Shown: piece after piece, positions 11,721 through 23,238 of the stretch
How the letters are laid out: the number at the start of each line of letters is the position of its first letter
Numbering within the stretch: position 1 is the first letter of the stretch
NCBI RefSeq assembly: GCF_031755915.1
Contig: NC_083386.1
Location: 12,958,001 to 13,022,000, forward strand
DNA length: 64,000 nt
Origin: Ziziphus jujuba
Taxonomy: Eukaryota > Streptophyta > Magnoliopsida > Rosales > Rhamnaceae
Direction: 5' to 3'
Program-made: the position numbers and the translations under genes
Notes under the pieces: model-generated
Told to the model about the DNA's origin: nothing
The model's input: only the letters and a program-made list of their open reading frames with translations
The model's database searches: none

Positions 11721-11830
11721 GCTTGTTAAAAGAATGGTATGTATATGAATATGCCTATGTGTGTGAACATATGTAATTATATATATATATATGAGTATAT
11801 ATGAATATATATATATAAGAAAATTTTACG

Positions 11831-11990
11831 ATGCAGACAGTCCGCACCGTGTTTTGGTGCGAACCTCAATATTGATAACAATTTTTGAAGAACCATCGTC
11901 AACACTCGTCTCTATGTGATAGTATTAACTACTTTTTCTTCAAAAACCATAATCAATACTGAAATCCACATGATAAAAACGTACAGACAT
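11831..11990. repeat. Second, more diverged hairpin element of the same type
   Basis: This block shares with 11511-11640 the outer 'cagtccgcacc' type arm, the TTTTTGAAGAA/TTCTTCAAAAA inner arms and a trailing 'aaacggact' (the first copy has 'agacggact'). Its halves are still complementary but with more mismatches and a larger loop. It is likely an older copy of the same family. Confidence 0.55.
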
Positions 11991-12621
11991 CCTCACTATA
12001 AACGGACTCTGTATACTTGTTAAAAGGATTTTGTTATGTAGATAGACGAATAAATATACTTGCGTTATTTAAAATTTTGAAAAATATTGTATATGTTTTG
12101 AATTTTAAGAAAGTTGTTATTTGATTTTATTGTGCAATTTTATGTGATTTAAATATATTTGTTATATAAAATTTATTATATAGTTTTGGAGAAATTATTT
12201 ATGTTATTATTTATTGTTGAAATTATTGTAAAATTTTACTATTATATTTAATTTGCATAATAAAATGTATTGTGTGAAATTAAGTTTTATGTAAATTCTT
12301 GTGATTTAATATAATTTTTGTATAAATAAATTTTAAGGATTTAAGAAGAATAATAATTTTTTTTAGTGTATAAAATATATTTGTGTATTTGGATAATTGT
12401 GGAGTTTAATTATTTTGGTAATAATTAATTTGATAAAATTGTTGGATTTATGAGATTGTTTAAAAGGAAATATGGATATTTATGAATTTAGTAAAAGTGT
12501 ACAAACCTAGTTGTATTTTATCAAATTTCAGTATTTTTGATATTGTAAAGTTTTATAGTGTTTAGATGCACCATACAGTTTTGGTGTTCTGTATCATATT
12601 GTTGATTAGCGCGTAAAATGT

Positions 12622-13080
12622 ATGGCCATCCTATGAGAGCCATGAATCTGAGGGTTGACAAGTATATTTGCACAGTGAGTATTAGCCGCCACCTCCTTGG
12701 CCATAGGATGGTTCGTTATTATATTATGGTCATCTTGTAGGAGTCATGGGGTAGAGAGTTGGCAAATATATTTGTACAGTGAGCATCAACGGCTCCCTTC
12801 TTTGGCCGCATGATATCTGGTTATTATGTTATAAATTAGTATGCAAGTTATATTCATGGTCGTCCTTTATGAGCTATAGTGAGAAATGGTAGGTAAGTAT
12901 AATGCAGAATGAGCACCAGCCATCCCCCTTTGGCTGCAGGATGATTGGTTATTATGGATTAGTGCACACGTATGTATGGCCATCCTGTAGAAATTATGGG
13001 CTTAAGGATTGCAAAGTATAGTGCACAATGAGCATCAACCACCCTCCCTTTGATTGAAGGATGATTGTTTAAGCCATGAC
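12622..13080. repeat. Four diverged tandem units of about 105-130 bp inside the LTR
   Basis: Units begin near 12622, 12726, 12856 and 12976. Each has the form 'atggccatcct..gag....atg', then 'ggcaa.tata.ttg.acagtgagcatcaac', then 'ccctccttTGGc..aggatg.ttattat'. The sister LTR at 29900-32906 has a single unit (about 30640-30810), and the LTR at 46310-48590 has about one and a half. Unit number therefore varies between copies of the family. Confidence 0.7.
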
Positions 13081-13547
13081 AAATTATTAGCAATCGGCGC
13101 CGCAGGATGCCAAGGTGACCGGTCGTAAGTTTCTCTCTTTAACCTCCCCATCAAGTAGTGCTCGGGATGCCAGGTACTATCTGACACTACTGGTATATCG
13201 TATGGTGCATCAAGTGTATTTTTCATGTATACATGTATTATTATTATTATTATTATTATTATGTTATGTCTGTGTGTATTAGTGGGGATAACAATCTGAT
13301 TCGGCTTACGAATAGCTTTGTCTTGTAACTCTGCTACCTATGAGGCCAATGGATCGGACGACCATTATAAGTAACCATTCCAGACCGTATTGGTAGCAAT
13401 GTACCTACGACGCTTGATATTATGGGACCCTGCATTAGCATGTTATATGGTACATTGAGTGTAACTCCACTATGAGTGTGCGAATTTCATAGTATATTTA
13501 TAAATTTTAAATTTTTATTTTGTCTATTAATAGTTATGATTTTCTAT

Positions 13548-13558
13548 TATTATTGTTA

Positions 13559-13590
<32 letters not shown>

Positions 13591-13930
13591 TGTTATTGTT
13601 ATTATTATTATTATCAATGCTACTATTGTTAATTATTATTGTAGTTGTTGTTATTATTATTATTATTATTATTGTTATTGTTATTATTATTATTATTATT
13701 ATTTGTTATTATTTTATTATTGTTGTAATTATTAATTATCATTATAATTATTATTTATGATGATTATTATTATTGTTATTACCATTTATTATTATAATGA
13801 TTATTATTATCATATAGTAGCCTTCAGGCAAATAAAGTAGCTTTCAGACAAGTTACCTAAGGTTTCGAGAGGTCGTATCGCTACCATTATTGTTAGTATT
13901 ATTATTATTATTGTTATTATTATTGTTTTT
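13548..13930. repeat. ATT/TTA microsatellite blocks
   Basis: Interrupted (TTA)n tracts occur at 13548-13610, 13650-13710, 13760-13815 and 13898-13925, with a shorter one at 13234-13262. Frames across them give only Tyr/Ile/Leu runs and are not genes. Confidence 0.9.
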
Positions 13931-14311
13931 ATATTTATCTCCTACATGTATTCATGGATCTGATACATTTGGGAAATGCCACAATAACATATGATTATAA
14001 TAAGTGGGTGGTGTGGACGAACACGAATCATAAACGTATTTACGTTTTATTAAATCACTTTTTACATCTATATTCTTGTGCTATTGTTATAAAACTCCTG
14101 AAAATTTGTGAAAAATCTTGTACTAAGGTGGGAGGGATAAGGTGGTATGATATTGGAGTCCATTTTCTGTGCAGGGAATTTTTGAGGATTGCTTAACCCC
14201 GATGGGAGATGCTGCCAGATTTTTCATAGGACGGTCTGGTAGAATTTGCCCTGGGATCAGGGCTTATCTAGGATTTTAGTAACAGATCCTGGATATGGTC
14301 TTGACATAACC

Positions 14312-14984
14312 ACATATGATTTTATATTTTTATTGTTATCTCATATTCACTAATTGCCCATGATATAATCTGTTTTGCAATCAAATTTTCAATCGGTTTG
14401 GATCTCTGCTTGGTTTTTGGGTAAAAAAATAGAAGTACCCCTATCTTCCATGACCAATTACCTGCACAGTCACCCAACCTACTTCGGCATTTTTAATCCT
14501 CCTCCTCCCCGTCCAAATAAAAACAGAGAAAAATAATTAGCTTCAACACATAGTTCCCCATTCCAGGGTAAGAAAATTCAAATTCAAAGAGAGTTTGGAA
14601 AGAAAATTTCTGGAGAACTCTTTTGCCCGTAATTCACAATATCAAACGAAATTGATATGTTACGTCACCACTACAACGACACCGTTTGAAAACTCTAACA
14701 AAAATGAAAAATACAAGTCAATTAAAACAAAGTGCAGAAAATGATTAAATGGCAAGAAAAACAGGTCTTCGGGCTTCAAGAAGGAAATGTTGTCTAGTCC
14801 ACGACTATGTCATAAAGAATAATTTTGATTATGTATATCTGAAAAGCCCAAGTTCACAATCCTTTATATACAAGATTGTTTATACATTAAGGATTCTATC
14901 AAAGAATCTCTGATTAGAAAGTTATTAGTTTATATATATATATATATATATATATTATTTTGTTAAAAATATATCAATCCTGCA
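14312..14984. other. Spacer between the solo LTR and duplication copy 2
   Basis: No coding region, RNA gene or transposon terminus was recognised. The stretch ends in a (TA)n microsatellite (14930-14956), which also marks the left edge of duplication copy 1 (about 2310-2330). Confidence 0.5.
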
Positions 14985-15115
14985 TCATAAGGCATAAAAT
15001 ATGCATCACTAGTTTGTTATTAATAATAAATTAGATATTGAAATCTGTTGTTGATGAGAGATTGTGATATGTTTCTTATGATATAAGATTGAAATACACC
15101 GTAATATAACTATAT

Positions 15116-15146
<31 letters not shown>

Positions 15147-16353
15147 CTTTTATATATATATATATATATATGGTGAAGATTTATAAATTAAAGGGAAATG
15201 AAAAAAGGACTGACTTTTGTCAAAAAAAGAAAAAAAAGAAAGAAAAGAGAGCAAGAAAAAGAAAAGGCAGAACTCAACAACAAACATCCTTTGTGAAAAA
15301 GGAAAAGACACGGTAATTAAAACCATTATATTATTCATTATAGGAAAATATATGTGTTTTCCCTTTCGGCTCACCAATTTTTATCCAACAAAACAAGCTG
15401 CGTAATTGGGGTCATTTCCTTCTTTTGCAAGCCACAGCATCCATATTGTGATCCTGAATTGAAAATATTTAATAAACAGTAAAAAACCAAAAAAAAAAAA
15501 AAAAAAACTAAGTTTGATATGCAAGCTGAACAGAAACAAGAAAAGAAAAGAAAACAGTAAGAAATAAAATATGAAGAATTGTAAAAAAAGAAAAAATTAT
15601 TCAATCTGGAATTTGTTGAAAAAGAAAATGCAATTTGTATTATGGCCATTCACTTGGAGGCAGCATTATGAATTTATTATACCAATACGAAATCAGTTAA
15701 CCTTCACATGATTACCAACTATAAGCTGGACATATGGCATATATAGCTTATCTAGTAATCGAAGCAAAAACTTTCAATGCCAGCAAATGTATATTTGTAA
15801 CACAATTTTATTATATTTATATTTATCTTTAAATCATCTAATTGAGTTCTGCTTTGGGCTTTGAGGCCGATGTTTCCACTTTACAAAAACCGAATCATTC
15901 TATACCGAGCCCACCCTTAAGCAGAAACTAAAGGCATGTTTGGGACTAAAAAGATGATTTCTCAAAAATAAAATTACTAAAAATATTTTAAGATTTTTTT
16001 TTTTTGGTTAAACACCGTAAAAGAGTAGATTTTAACTTCTTTGCAGTACTTTGAAGCTTTGGAAATCACTCCAAAATTGATCCTAAAACTACTTAACCTT
16101 GAAGTAGCATCACATGGATGCATCATGATAGAGAGCAATTATATAGCCATAGAATTAAAGAACCAAAACCTGTTTTACTTTCCTCCCTCTCATTTCAATT
16201 ATTGTACGAAAAAAGCCGAAAGTGGCTAAAGTGATCTTCTCTTTCCAGGTTGTCTTCTCTTTCCCTTTTAAAATTTTTATCATTTCTTCTTTGACCTCTT
16301 TCCCTCAAAATCCAAATGACCATCTTAGTTGAACGTAACTCCATCCACTAAAT

Positions 16354-16363
16354 TATATAAATA
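16354..16363 (+). promoter_or_regulatory. Probable TATA box of the intact DUF674 gene
   Basis: TATATAAATA lies about 100 bp upstream of the ATG at 16461, a normal distance for a short plant 5' UTR. The corresponding site in the deleted duplicate copy reads TATATAATTA. Confidence 0.5.
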
Positions 16364-16460
16364 CAGTTTGCTTTCCAAATATCCCTATATCTAGCTACTT
16401 GACTCATACATACACAAAAATCACAAAATTACCCAATTGATACCGCGCCACGGAACAAAA

Positions 16461-17912
16461 ATGGAAGCCTCAACGAAGACCACGTCCAGTATTAATTTGA
16501 AGCTTCTCATCGATCCAAGAGGCCAAAGGGTCCTATTCGCCGAAGCGAAGAAGGATTTTGTTGATTTTTTATTCACCCTTATGTCTTTGCCAGTTGGTAC
16601 GGTAATAAATCTGCTGTCAAGCAATGCCATGATTGGTACTCTTGGGAAGCTTTACCAGAGCATTGAGAATCTCGATGACACTTATTTGCAACCAAATGTT
16701 GACAGAGAAACCGTGTTGAACCCCAAAGCACCAGCTCTTTACGGTGCAAATGCAATCCCTCTTTTGTTGCCCAACAATAACATTGGTCAAGAGCATGCAG
16801 ATAAAAATATGTATGTATGTTCAAATATGATCTCTAGCGGATACAGCCGAAGCGACCATCTGTATGTGGCGGATGATTCCAAGGCCATATGCCCTCAGTG
16901 CAAGAGCAGGATGTCTGTAGCAGTGAATTATGTTGTAGGTGCCCAGAAGATTGGAGAGAATGAATTGCACTCAACATCATCATCATCATCATGTGGATGT
17001 GGAGAAGGAGGGTTTGTGAAAGGTGTGGTTACTTATATGGTGATGGATGATTTGGAAGTGTCTCCAATGTCTACCATTTCAAGCATAGCCCTCCTTAACA
17101 AGTTCGATGTTAAAGAGATTGGTGGTCTTCAGGAGAAGATGGTTTCCATTGGCGTGAATGAGGTATGGGTATACTTTTTTCTTTTTTTGATAAAAGGTAT
17201 GTGTACACTCTGTTAGTTAATTGGTAATTAATTACGTATTTTGAGTAATTGGTAAATATATTTATTTTTATTACAGATACTGGTCAAAGAAAAAAAAAAG
17301 AAAAAGTACTTTATAACGGTTTAAAACGGTAATAGTTAAGATCTTAAAATTATGTATTAATTTGATATTTTATTTTAGTTTGCTCCCATGCGGATAGCCA
17401 AGTAGTAAAAATTATTATTTTCTTAGACGATCCCAGTGCTCAAATTCTCCCACCAAATATTGATAGGCTTGGTCTAGTAGTCAAACTATAAAACATAGAC
17501 ACCTCTAGGTGCACAGTTTAAACCTTAATTATGACGAAATTCCCCTATCCTCCAGTTGTGTGAAGTCAAGAAAAAAAACAAAATAAAAAATACACCACCC
17601 CAATATCAAAAAAGAAAAAAAAAAAACTAGTTACAACTTATATATTTAAATTATTTTGAATATAATTATATTTAAATTATTAAAATTGAAATCTATATCT
17701 TTTATTTCTTTCCTGTTTTGAAGCATTTAAAAGTATGCATTTATTATTATTGATATTTTTGGTTTTTTTTTTCCCCAATATTTTTGAGTGTGAATTAGGT
17801 CTAACACACATATATTGAAAAATATGTTGTTATTGGTACATAGGGGTTGAAATTATTGAAGGCAGCTTTGCAGTCAAAAACTGTTCTCACCGATGTGTTC
17901 CTGGCGGAGTAA
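16461..17912 (+). CDS. DUF674 family protein (intact, two exons)
   Basis: Exon 1 is 16461-17162 (234 codons). The intron is 17163-17843 (GT at 17163-17164, AG at 17842-17843, phase 0). Exon 2 is 17844-17912, giving 256 residues. The first ATG in good context opens MEASTKTTSS; the frame upstream of it lacks support. Family features are LKLLIDPRGQRVLFAEAKKD (about 13-32), FVDFLFTLMSLPVGTVINLL, MIGTLGKLYQSIENL (about 62-76), a CPQCKSRM pair that may bind metal (about 145-152), a serine run, then GFVKGVVTYMVMDDLEVSPMST (about 186-207) and the C-terminal LLKAALQSKTVLTDVFL. No signal peptide or membrane segment is visible. The biochemical role of this plant-specific, often clustered family is unknown. 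The length fits a single-unit member, and this is the only undamaged copy here. Confidence 0.88.
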
Positions 17913-18959
17913 GCAACTCCCAAGATTTAGTTGATATCAATTACTCTATGCTTCCATGTATTATTATTATTATGTAATCCATTCCGGGTGGTGGATATTA
18001 AAGGAAAGTTTTATAAGCTATACTTCTTGATTCTGCAAATATTTGATTGTTACTACTTGAGGGGGGAAGAATGTAAAATTTGATCAAGATGTTTTATTGA
18101 AAATGCCTTCGTTTTGATAAACCATAAAAACTTCGTTAATTGATTTATTAGTTTTTACCTTTTGCGATGCCATATATATGGATTTTGAAGAATTTTTATT
18201 TTGTCATGTGAATAAATGAACTTTATGTGAGTAGTTTAAATTTAAATTTAAGCAGTAGACTCAGTTATGCAAATATATATATATATATATATATTAAAAT
18301 ATATAATTAATTTCAATGTTTTCTAATTTATCATGAGTGGAGTTGGTTAAACTCGAGTTCATTACTAATTCAATTCGATCTGAGTTCATGAGTTTGAGTA
18401 AAATGTTTCATGAGTTTAAGTAAAATATTTCATGAGCTCAGTTTCCTTTCTAATAAATTTGGGGTCTTGAATCTATGATTTGGAAGATATCATAAGTGGT
18501 TATTGCCTTCTAAATTATTCTGAAAGCATTCAGCTCAATTACTAATTAAATCATTTTCTTCAAGACCTAGTCTAAAAGTAATTACCACTTAAGAAAGTAT
18601 TGTCCTTTTGTTTTTTCTTTCAAAAAATAGTTTACTTTTCCTTTTTTTCCATTTTGGAAAAAAATGCTTTTTTTTATTTCTTTTCTTCAAAATACCAGGT
18701 ACAGCTAGTGTATGATTTTAGAATTTAAAAAAACGTAAAAAAAAAAATTATAGCAATTAATGTGTGAATATATATAGCTGCGTTTAGGGAATAATGCATG
18801 AATACTACTCAGTCTGCAAATGGCGAAATTCCTTACCAGTACCAGTACCACTATGTGATTTTTTATTTTTTTTCGAAAAGAAATATTTTACAAAGAGAAC
18901 TTTCAGAGATACACATATCAACTTGGACAGCTTGATCCAACCAATCAGTACCAATTTCC

Positions 18960-19490
18960 ATTCCAAGATTCAAACTAGCTCGCTTTCACAACATCTTGAG
19001 CCAAAACATGAGCTACATTATTTGACTCTCGATGTGCAAAAGAGCAAGAAAAGTTCCCTTGCAAAATCAACCGTACCTTAATGTTTGCAACAAGAAAACA
19101 ATCAAAAACCATATAACAATATGTAGATGTGATAGCTTGAATGGTAGCTTTTGAAACACTTACCAATTCAGCATCAGAAATACCAAATTGAACAATAAAT
19201 TTCAGACCCTCTCATAGAGCCAATAATTCTAGAATAAGTGCACTGCATTTCAAAAAAGGAATAGCTGCTGTTGCCATCAATCGACCTTGCTCATTTTGCA
19301 TCAGTATTTGGACACCAGCATTGTCGTAACTTTTCAAAATACCTCCATCCACATTAATCTTCAATTTTCCACGTATTGGAGGAATCCATATCCCACTTTG
19401 TTGCCGATTCTCACAAGCTAGATAAGAAACATGTTCATAAATAATATTCAGTAGTAATAGGCTTTTGAATAGTAGTTGCATGCATCCCAA
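18960..19490 (-). pseudogene. LINE-type RNase H domain remnant (copy 2)
   Basis: This is the duplicate of the relic at 5340-5885. The minus strand from 19490 reads IWIPPIRGKLKINVDGGI...GRLMATAAIPF...LILELLAL, then after a break SKATIQAITSTYCYM... and HRESNNVAHVLAQDVVKAS. The RNase H strand, helix and C-terminal motifs are recognisable, but stops separate them. It sits in the same place relative to the DUF674 gene as in copy 1. Confidence 0.7.
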
Positions 19491-21185
19491 TGTTTTTCAT
19501 AGCAGGATATATATATTTAAAAACTATTATTAATTTTATAATATTATGGGATATTGGCAGCTATGCACCCCAAATTTTATGAGAGTTGACACATTTCACC
19601 CTAAATTTTTTTTCCTGGCATTATGCACCCCAAACTTTTTTTTTTCCTTACAATGTTGGTTCTTCTGTCAAAAATGCTTAACGGAATCATCAAGTGGGGG
19701 TAGATCAAGTCATTTTGCTGTTCTCAGGTTTCTTCAAAACCCCTTTTCCAATGGAAAATTTGACCTCTCTCATACAAATTAAAAAGAAAATTTATAAAAA
19801 ATAAACAATCAGAAAAAAAAAAAAAAAAAAAAACAAAGAAGAATAGAAAAGTTTCTTAGAGTTTTGTCCAACTTTTTTTCCAAGAAAGTCCTAATTTCTT
19901 CATTTTCTTGTCTCCTAGACACCACCCTTATCCCTTTTTTTCTCTCTTATTCGAATGAAGATGAATTTTCTTTTCATAGAGAAGACTTCTTGAAAATCCA
20001 TCCAATAAATCTTTTTTTTTTAATTGCAAATTCTAGTTTTGATGGTTTGTGGAATGGAAAGGGAAGCTTTGTTCATGTGAAAGACATGGCAGCGACCGTT
20101 CTCCTTTCAACCCGGTGATCGTGCTGTAAGAAATTTTATGGATCTAAATATACATAATAAATTCCATAAATCATAAATTACTAACCTCCAAACGCAGCCA
20201 TTGATAAATTAGATCTTTAATCCTGCAAAATAGAAACAACGTAAAGTAGTGCCTATGGACACACTACTCTCAAACCACTCTCAGATTTCTGAAAACCCTA
20301 ATATCAAAATACCGTATGGCATATGTTTGTTTGCTTGCCCTAGACCTTTTAAATAGTCTCTGCAAGTCAGACTTATCTATTAATTTTGACACACATAAAA
20401 TAATAATAATTTGATAATATAATTATACTAGGAAAAAATATGGATAAGTCAATGGGCTTATAAAGAGAGTTGGTCCTCCAGTCCAATGGGCCAACTGGAG
20501 TCTTATAGAGAGTGTGTGACCAAGGGCCCTACTACAAAATAATAAAATAAACCAGTCCCATTAATGGCATAAATAGGCTCTGTAAGTGAGTAATTGATTA
20601 TGCCAAGTCTACAAATATTAATTTATCCAACATTCTCCCACTTGGACTGCATAATCATCATCTTCATATAAAATCCAAATTCACTTACTATAGAATCTCC
20701 CGAGCCATAATGCCATTTCATCCAAATATATAGTATACCGACAGGGCACAACAATATACTAGACTAGGCAGTAGAGATTCTCTCAGTAAATCTCTCAAAA
20801 CATTATACCATTTCAACTGAGTACTTTGCATGCCGTAAACTCAGTCTAGGTAGTAGAGATTTACCTAACCATGTGCAATCCCCAACACACAAAAGCATTT
20901 CATTCAAGCACATTGTGTATCGACAGGATACAACAATATATACCCAAACTAGGTAGTAGGGATTTACCATGGCACCTGTGGATCAACATACACATATACA
21001 TAGACTAATAGTCTCAACAGGCCTGTAAATACAAGGAGCAATAATATGTGTAATAAATCATCTCATAAATAAATAAATAATGATCCACATACATCAATGT
21101 ATTAAAATATTCAAAGAAATAAATAATACTCAACATGGATATTACAACAGAAAACATAACAAACTCCCACTGACCCACAGCAGTC

Positions 21186-21808
21186 TCAACTGAATAACAA
21201 TCCCATACGGGACACATGCTCCTCAAATATGCCTACCGGTAAAGCCTTGGTCAGTGGATCTACCACCATGCTATAAGTCGGTGTGTGAACAACAGTAATG
21301 AGACCCTCTTCAACTTTCTCCTTTACCACAAAATATTTCACATCAATGTACTTCGCACCAGGAATACCTTTTAAATTATTGGAGAAAGACACCGCTGCAA
21401 TATTATCACAATACATCATAATAGGCCTCTCAATGGAGTCAACTACTCCTAAATCACGGATAAAATTCCGTAGCCAAACTGCATGACGGGTAGCCTCATA
21501 ACATGCTACATATTCTGCCTCCATAGTCGAGGATGCTGTCACTGACTGCTTGGCACTCCGCCAAGATAAGCCCCTCCTACCATGATAAATATATAACCAG
21601 TGGTAGATTTCTTATCATCCACACAACCTTTATAGTCTGCATCACTATAACCCACTACTTCAAGAGAGTTGGTGCGAGGATATGTCAACATATGATCTTT
21701 AGTACCCTGAAGATACCTAAAGACCTTTTTAACTGCTTGGTAATGAATAGGATCGGGATTGCTCATAAATTTACCAAGCACACCCAAAATTTTGGAAAAC
21801 AAATACAT
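21186..21808 (-). pseudogene. Ty1/copia pol C-terminus (RT tail and RNase H)
   Basis: Two adjoining frames cover the end of pol. 21808-21539 reads MSNPDPIHYQAVKKVFRYL, TSLEVVGYSDADYKGC and KSTTGYIF, the copia RNase H entry with its SDADYAG-type acidic motif. 21542-21186 continues STMEAEYVACYEATRHAVWLR, then MYCDNIAAVSFSNN and VDPLTKALP. The frame shifts once where the two meet (about 21540). Upstream, pol stops abruptly at a short hairpin (21803-21869). It is dependent on other elements for any movement. Confidence 0.85.
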
Positions 21809-21869
21809 GCCCGATATTTACAATTTTTTTTATTTATTTTTATTTTATAAATAACAATCGGGCATGTAT
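21803..21869. repeat. Perfect 13-bp inverted repeat at the copia deletion point
   Basis: ATACATGCCCGAT at 21803-21815 and its exact complement at 21857-21869 enclose 41 bp of A/T-rich sequence. The hairpin sits where the pol frame ends and the sequence leading to the primer-binding site begins, i.e. at the large internal deletion. Confidence 0.75.
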
Positions 21870-22048
21870 TATGTTTCTTCACACATCAATATCATAGCTT
21901 CACAGATCCATGCACACAGAAAGAAAAATAAAATAAAGAACATATATTTGAATCCCACATATCATTCAATGGCCACATACAGTTCAATTCGATCATCATC
22001 GATACAACGAAGACTAATCACAAAGAAATTTATTATGCATATTAACTA

Positions 22049-22061
22049 GGCTCTGATACCA
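22049..22061 (-). other. Primer-binding site of the copia element
   Basis: On the minus strand it reads TGGTATCAGAGCC, complementary to the 3' end of initiator tRNA-Met, the usual copia primer. It lies two bases inside the right LTR and fixes the orientation of the element. Confidence 0.9.
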
Positions 22062-23238
22062 ATTGTAAGAAATTTTATGGATCTAAATATACATAATAAA
22101 TTCCATAAATCATAAATTACTAACCTCCAAATTCAGTCATTGATACGTTAGATCTTTAATCCTGCAAAATAGAAACAACGTAAAGTAGTGCCTATGGACA
22201 CACTACTCTCAAACCACTCTCAGATTTCTAAAAACCCTAATATCAAAATACCGTATGGCATATGTTTGTTTGCTTGCCCTAGACCTTTTAAATAGTCTCT
22301 GCAAGTCAGACTTATCCATTAATTTTGACACACATAAAATAATAATAATTTGATAATATAATTATACTAGGAAAAAATATGGATAAGTCAATGGGCTTAT
22401 AAAGAGAGTTGGTCCTCCAGTCCAATGGGCCAACTGGAGTCTTATAGAGAGTGTGTGACTAAGGGCCCTACTACAAAATAATAAAATAAGCCAGTCCCAT
22501 TAATGGCATAAATAGGCCCTGTAAGTGAGTAATTGATTATGCCAAATCCACAAATATTAATTTATTCAACACGTGCTTCATGGATCGTCGTCGGATGGAG
22601 CTAACGCGATGGTGGTTCAAAGGGATGTGGGTTAAAGCTCTATTACGACGATAGTGCTGGATCGAGTTTGAGACCTTTGCCGCCGAGCATGTCAGAGGTT
22701 CTATTGGGGTCTAGATTCGATTGGCTTTTAGAGCAGCTTTCTCAAATTGAAACAATAGTATCGGATGGTGCGAGAGCCATCGACATCCAAAACTGCGATC
22801 TAGTCAATGTCGATGATTGAGATCGACGATTCTCACATCTAAAATGAACTGCACTATTCCATGTGCAAAGAAGCTTTCGAATTGGGAACCGATTGTATCC
22901 TTCCATGGCTGTCTCTTCACAGTTCTTGCTCTTTTTTTTAGGGCAAAGAAAAATGGAGGCATTTCAAAATGCAATATCTCTTTCAAAATTGGGGCTAAAA
23001 CTCCATTTTTTAAGCCTTAATTTCTAATCTGAGAACAACAAAATGACTTGATTTACCCTTATTTGATGATCACATGCGCAACACGTGATAATTCCATTAA
23101 GCATTTTTGACAGAAGAACCAACGATGCAAGGGAAAAAGAAGTTTGGGGTGCATAATGCCAGGAAAAAAAGTTTAAGATGCAATGTGTCAACTCCGATAA
23201 AATTCAGGATGCATAGCTGCCAATATACCTAATATTAT

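Larger units (their letters stand above)
10410..14306 (+). mobile_element. 3.9-kb solo LTR, Ty3/gypsy family, TSD TAACC
   Basis: The element starts TATAACACTCTG (canonical TGTAACACCCCG in the sister copy) and ends ...GGTCTTGACA. It is flanked on both sides by the 5-bp sequence TAACC (10405-10409 and 14307-14311). No primer-binding site or coding sequence follows, so it is a solo LTR left by recombination. It shares with the 29900-32906 copy the start block ('gttcgtagactggtagcacgc'), a CT-rich middle, and the terminal block ('ccctgggatcagggc'). It is about 0.9 kb longer, through tandem repeats, TA/ATT microsatellites and two hairpin MITE-like inserts. Confidence 0.9.
14985..19500. repeat. Segmental duplication, copy 2
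   Basis: This block is collinear with 2340-5900 and retains the full DUF674 gene that copy 1 lost. It carries extra sequence of about 200 bp at 18330-18530 that copy 1 lacks, and lacks the 4517-4953 insert. Both ends coincide with AT-rich simple sequence. Outside the DUF674 gene and the RNase H relic it is non-coding. Confidence 0.85.
20125..22571 (-). mobile_element. Ty1/copia deletion derivative with two 508-bp LTRs, TSD CGTGC
   Basis: LTRs at 20125-20632 and 22064-22571 are both 508 bp, start TGTAAGAAATTTTATGG and end CAACA. About 13 differences were counted by eye (near 97 percent identity). The 5-bp CGTGC flanks both ends (20120-20124 and 22572-22576). Orientation is minus: the primer-binding site abuts the right LTR, and a polypurine tract (GTGGGAG on the minus strand, 20633-20645) abuts the left. 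Only the RNase H end of pol remains; gag, protease, integrase and most of RT are deleted. The element lies inside the MULE and is therefore younger than it. Confidence 0.92.
19548..23229. mobile_element. Non-autonomous MULE, perfect 9-bp TSD TAATATTAT
   Basis: Terminal inverted repeats of about 185-205 bp match closely: the left begins GGGATATTGGCAGCTATGCA, the right (reverse complement) GGTATATTGGCAGCTATGCA, both continuing through 'cctggcattatgcaccccaaac' and 'ttggttcttctgtcaaaaatgcttaa'. The flanks carry identical TAATATTAT at 19539-19547 and 23230-23238. Long inverted repeats with a 9-bp TSD are diagnostic of Mutator-like elements. No transposase is present. After subtracting the nested copia element, about 1.2 kb of interior remains, partly GC-richer (22577-22830), which could be captured host sequence but was not identified. 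Confidence 0.9.

Noticed and set aside
13476..13760. Tyr/Ile/Leu-rich open frames
   Set aside because: Pure translation of ATT/TTA microsatellite within the LTR.
16421..16824. Minus-strand frames overlapping the intact DUF674 exon
   Set aside because: Shadows of the plus-strand gene with no conserved features.
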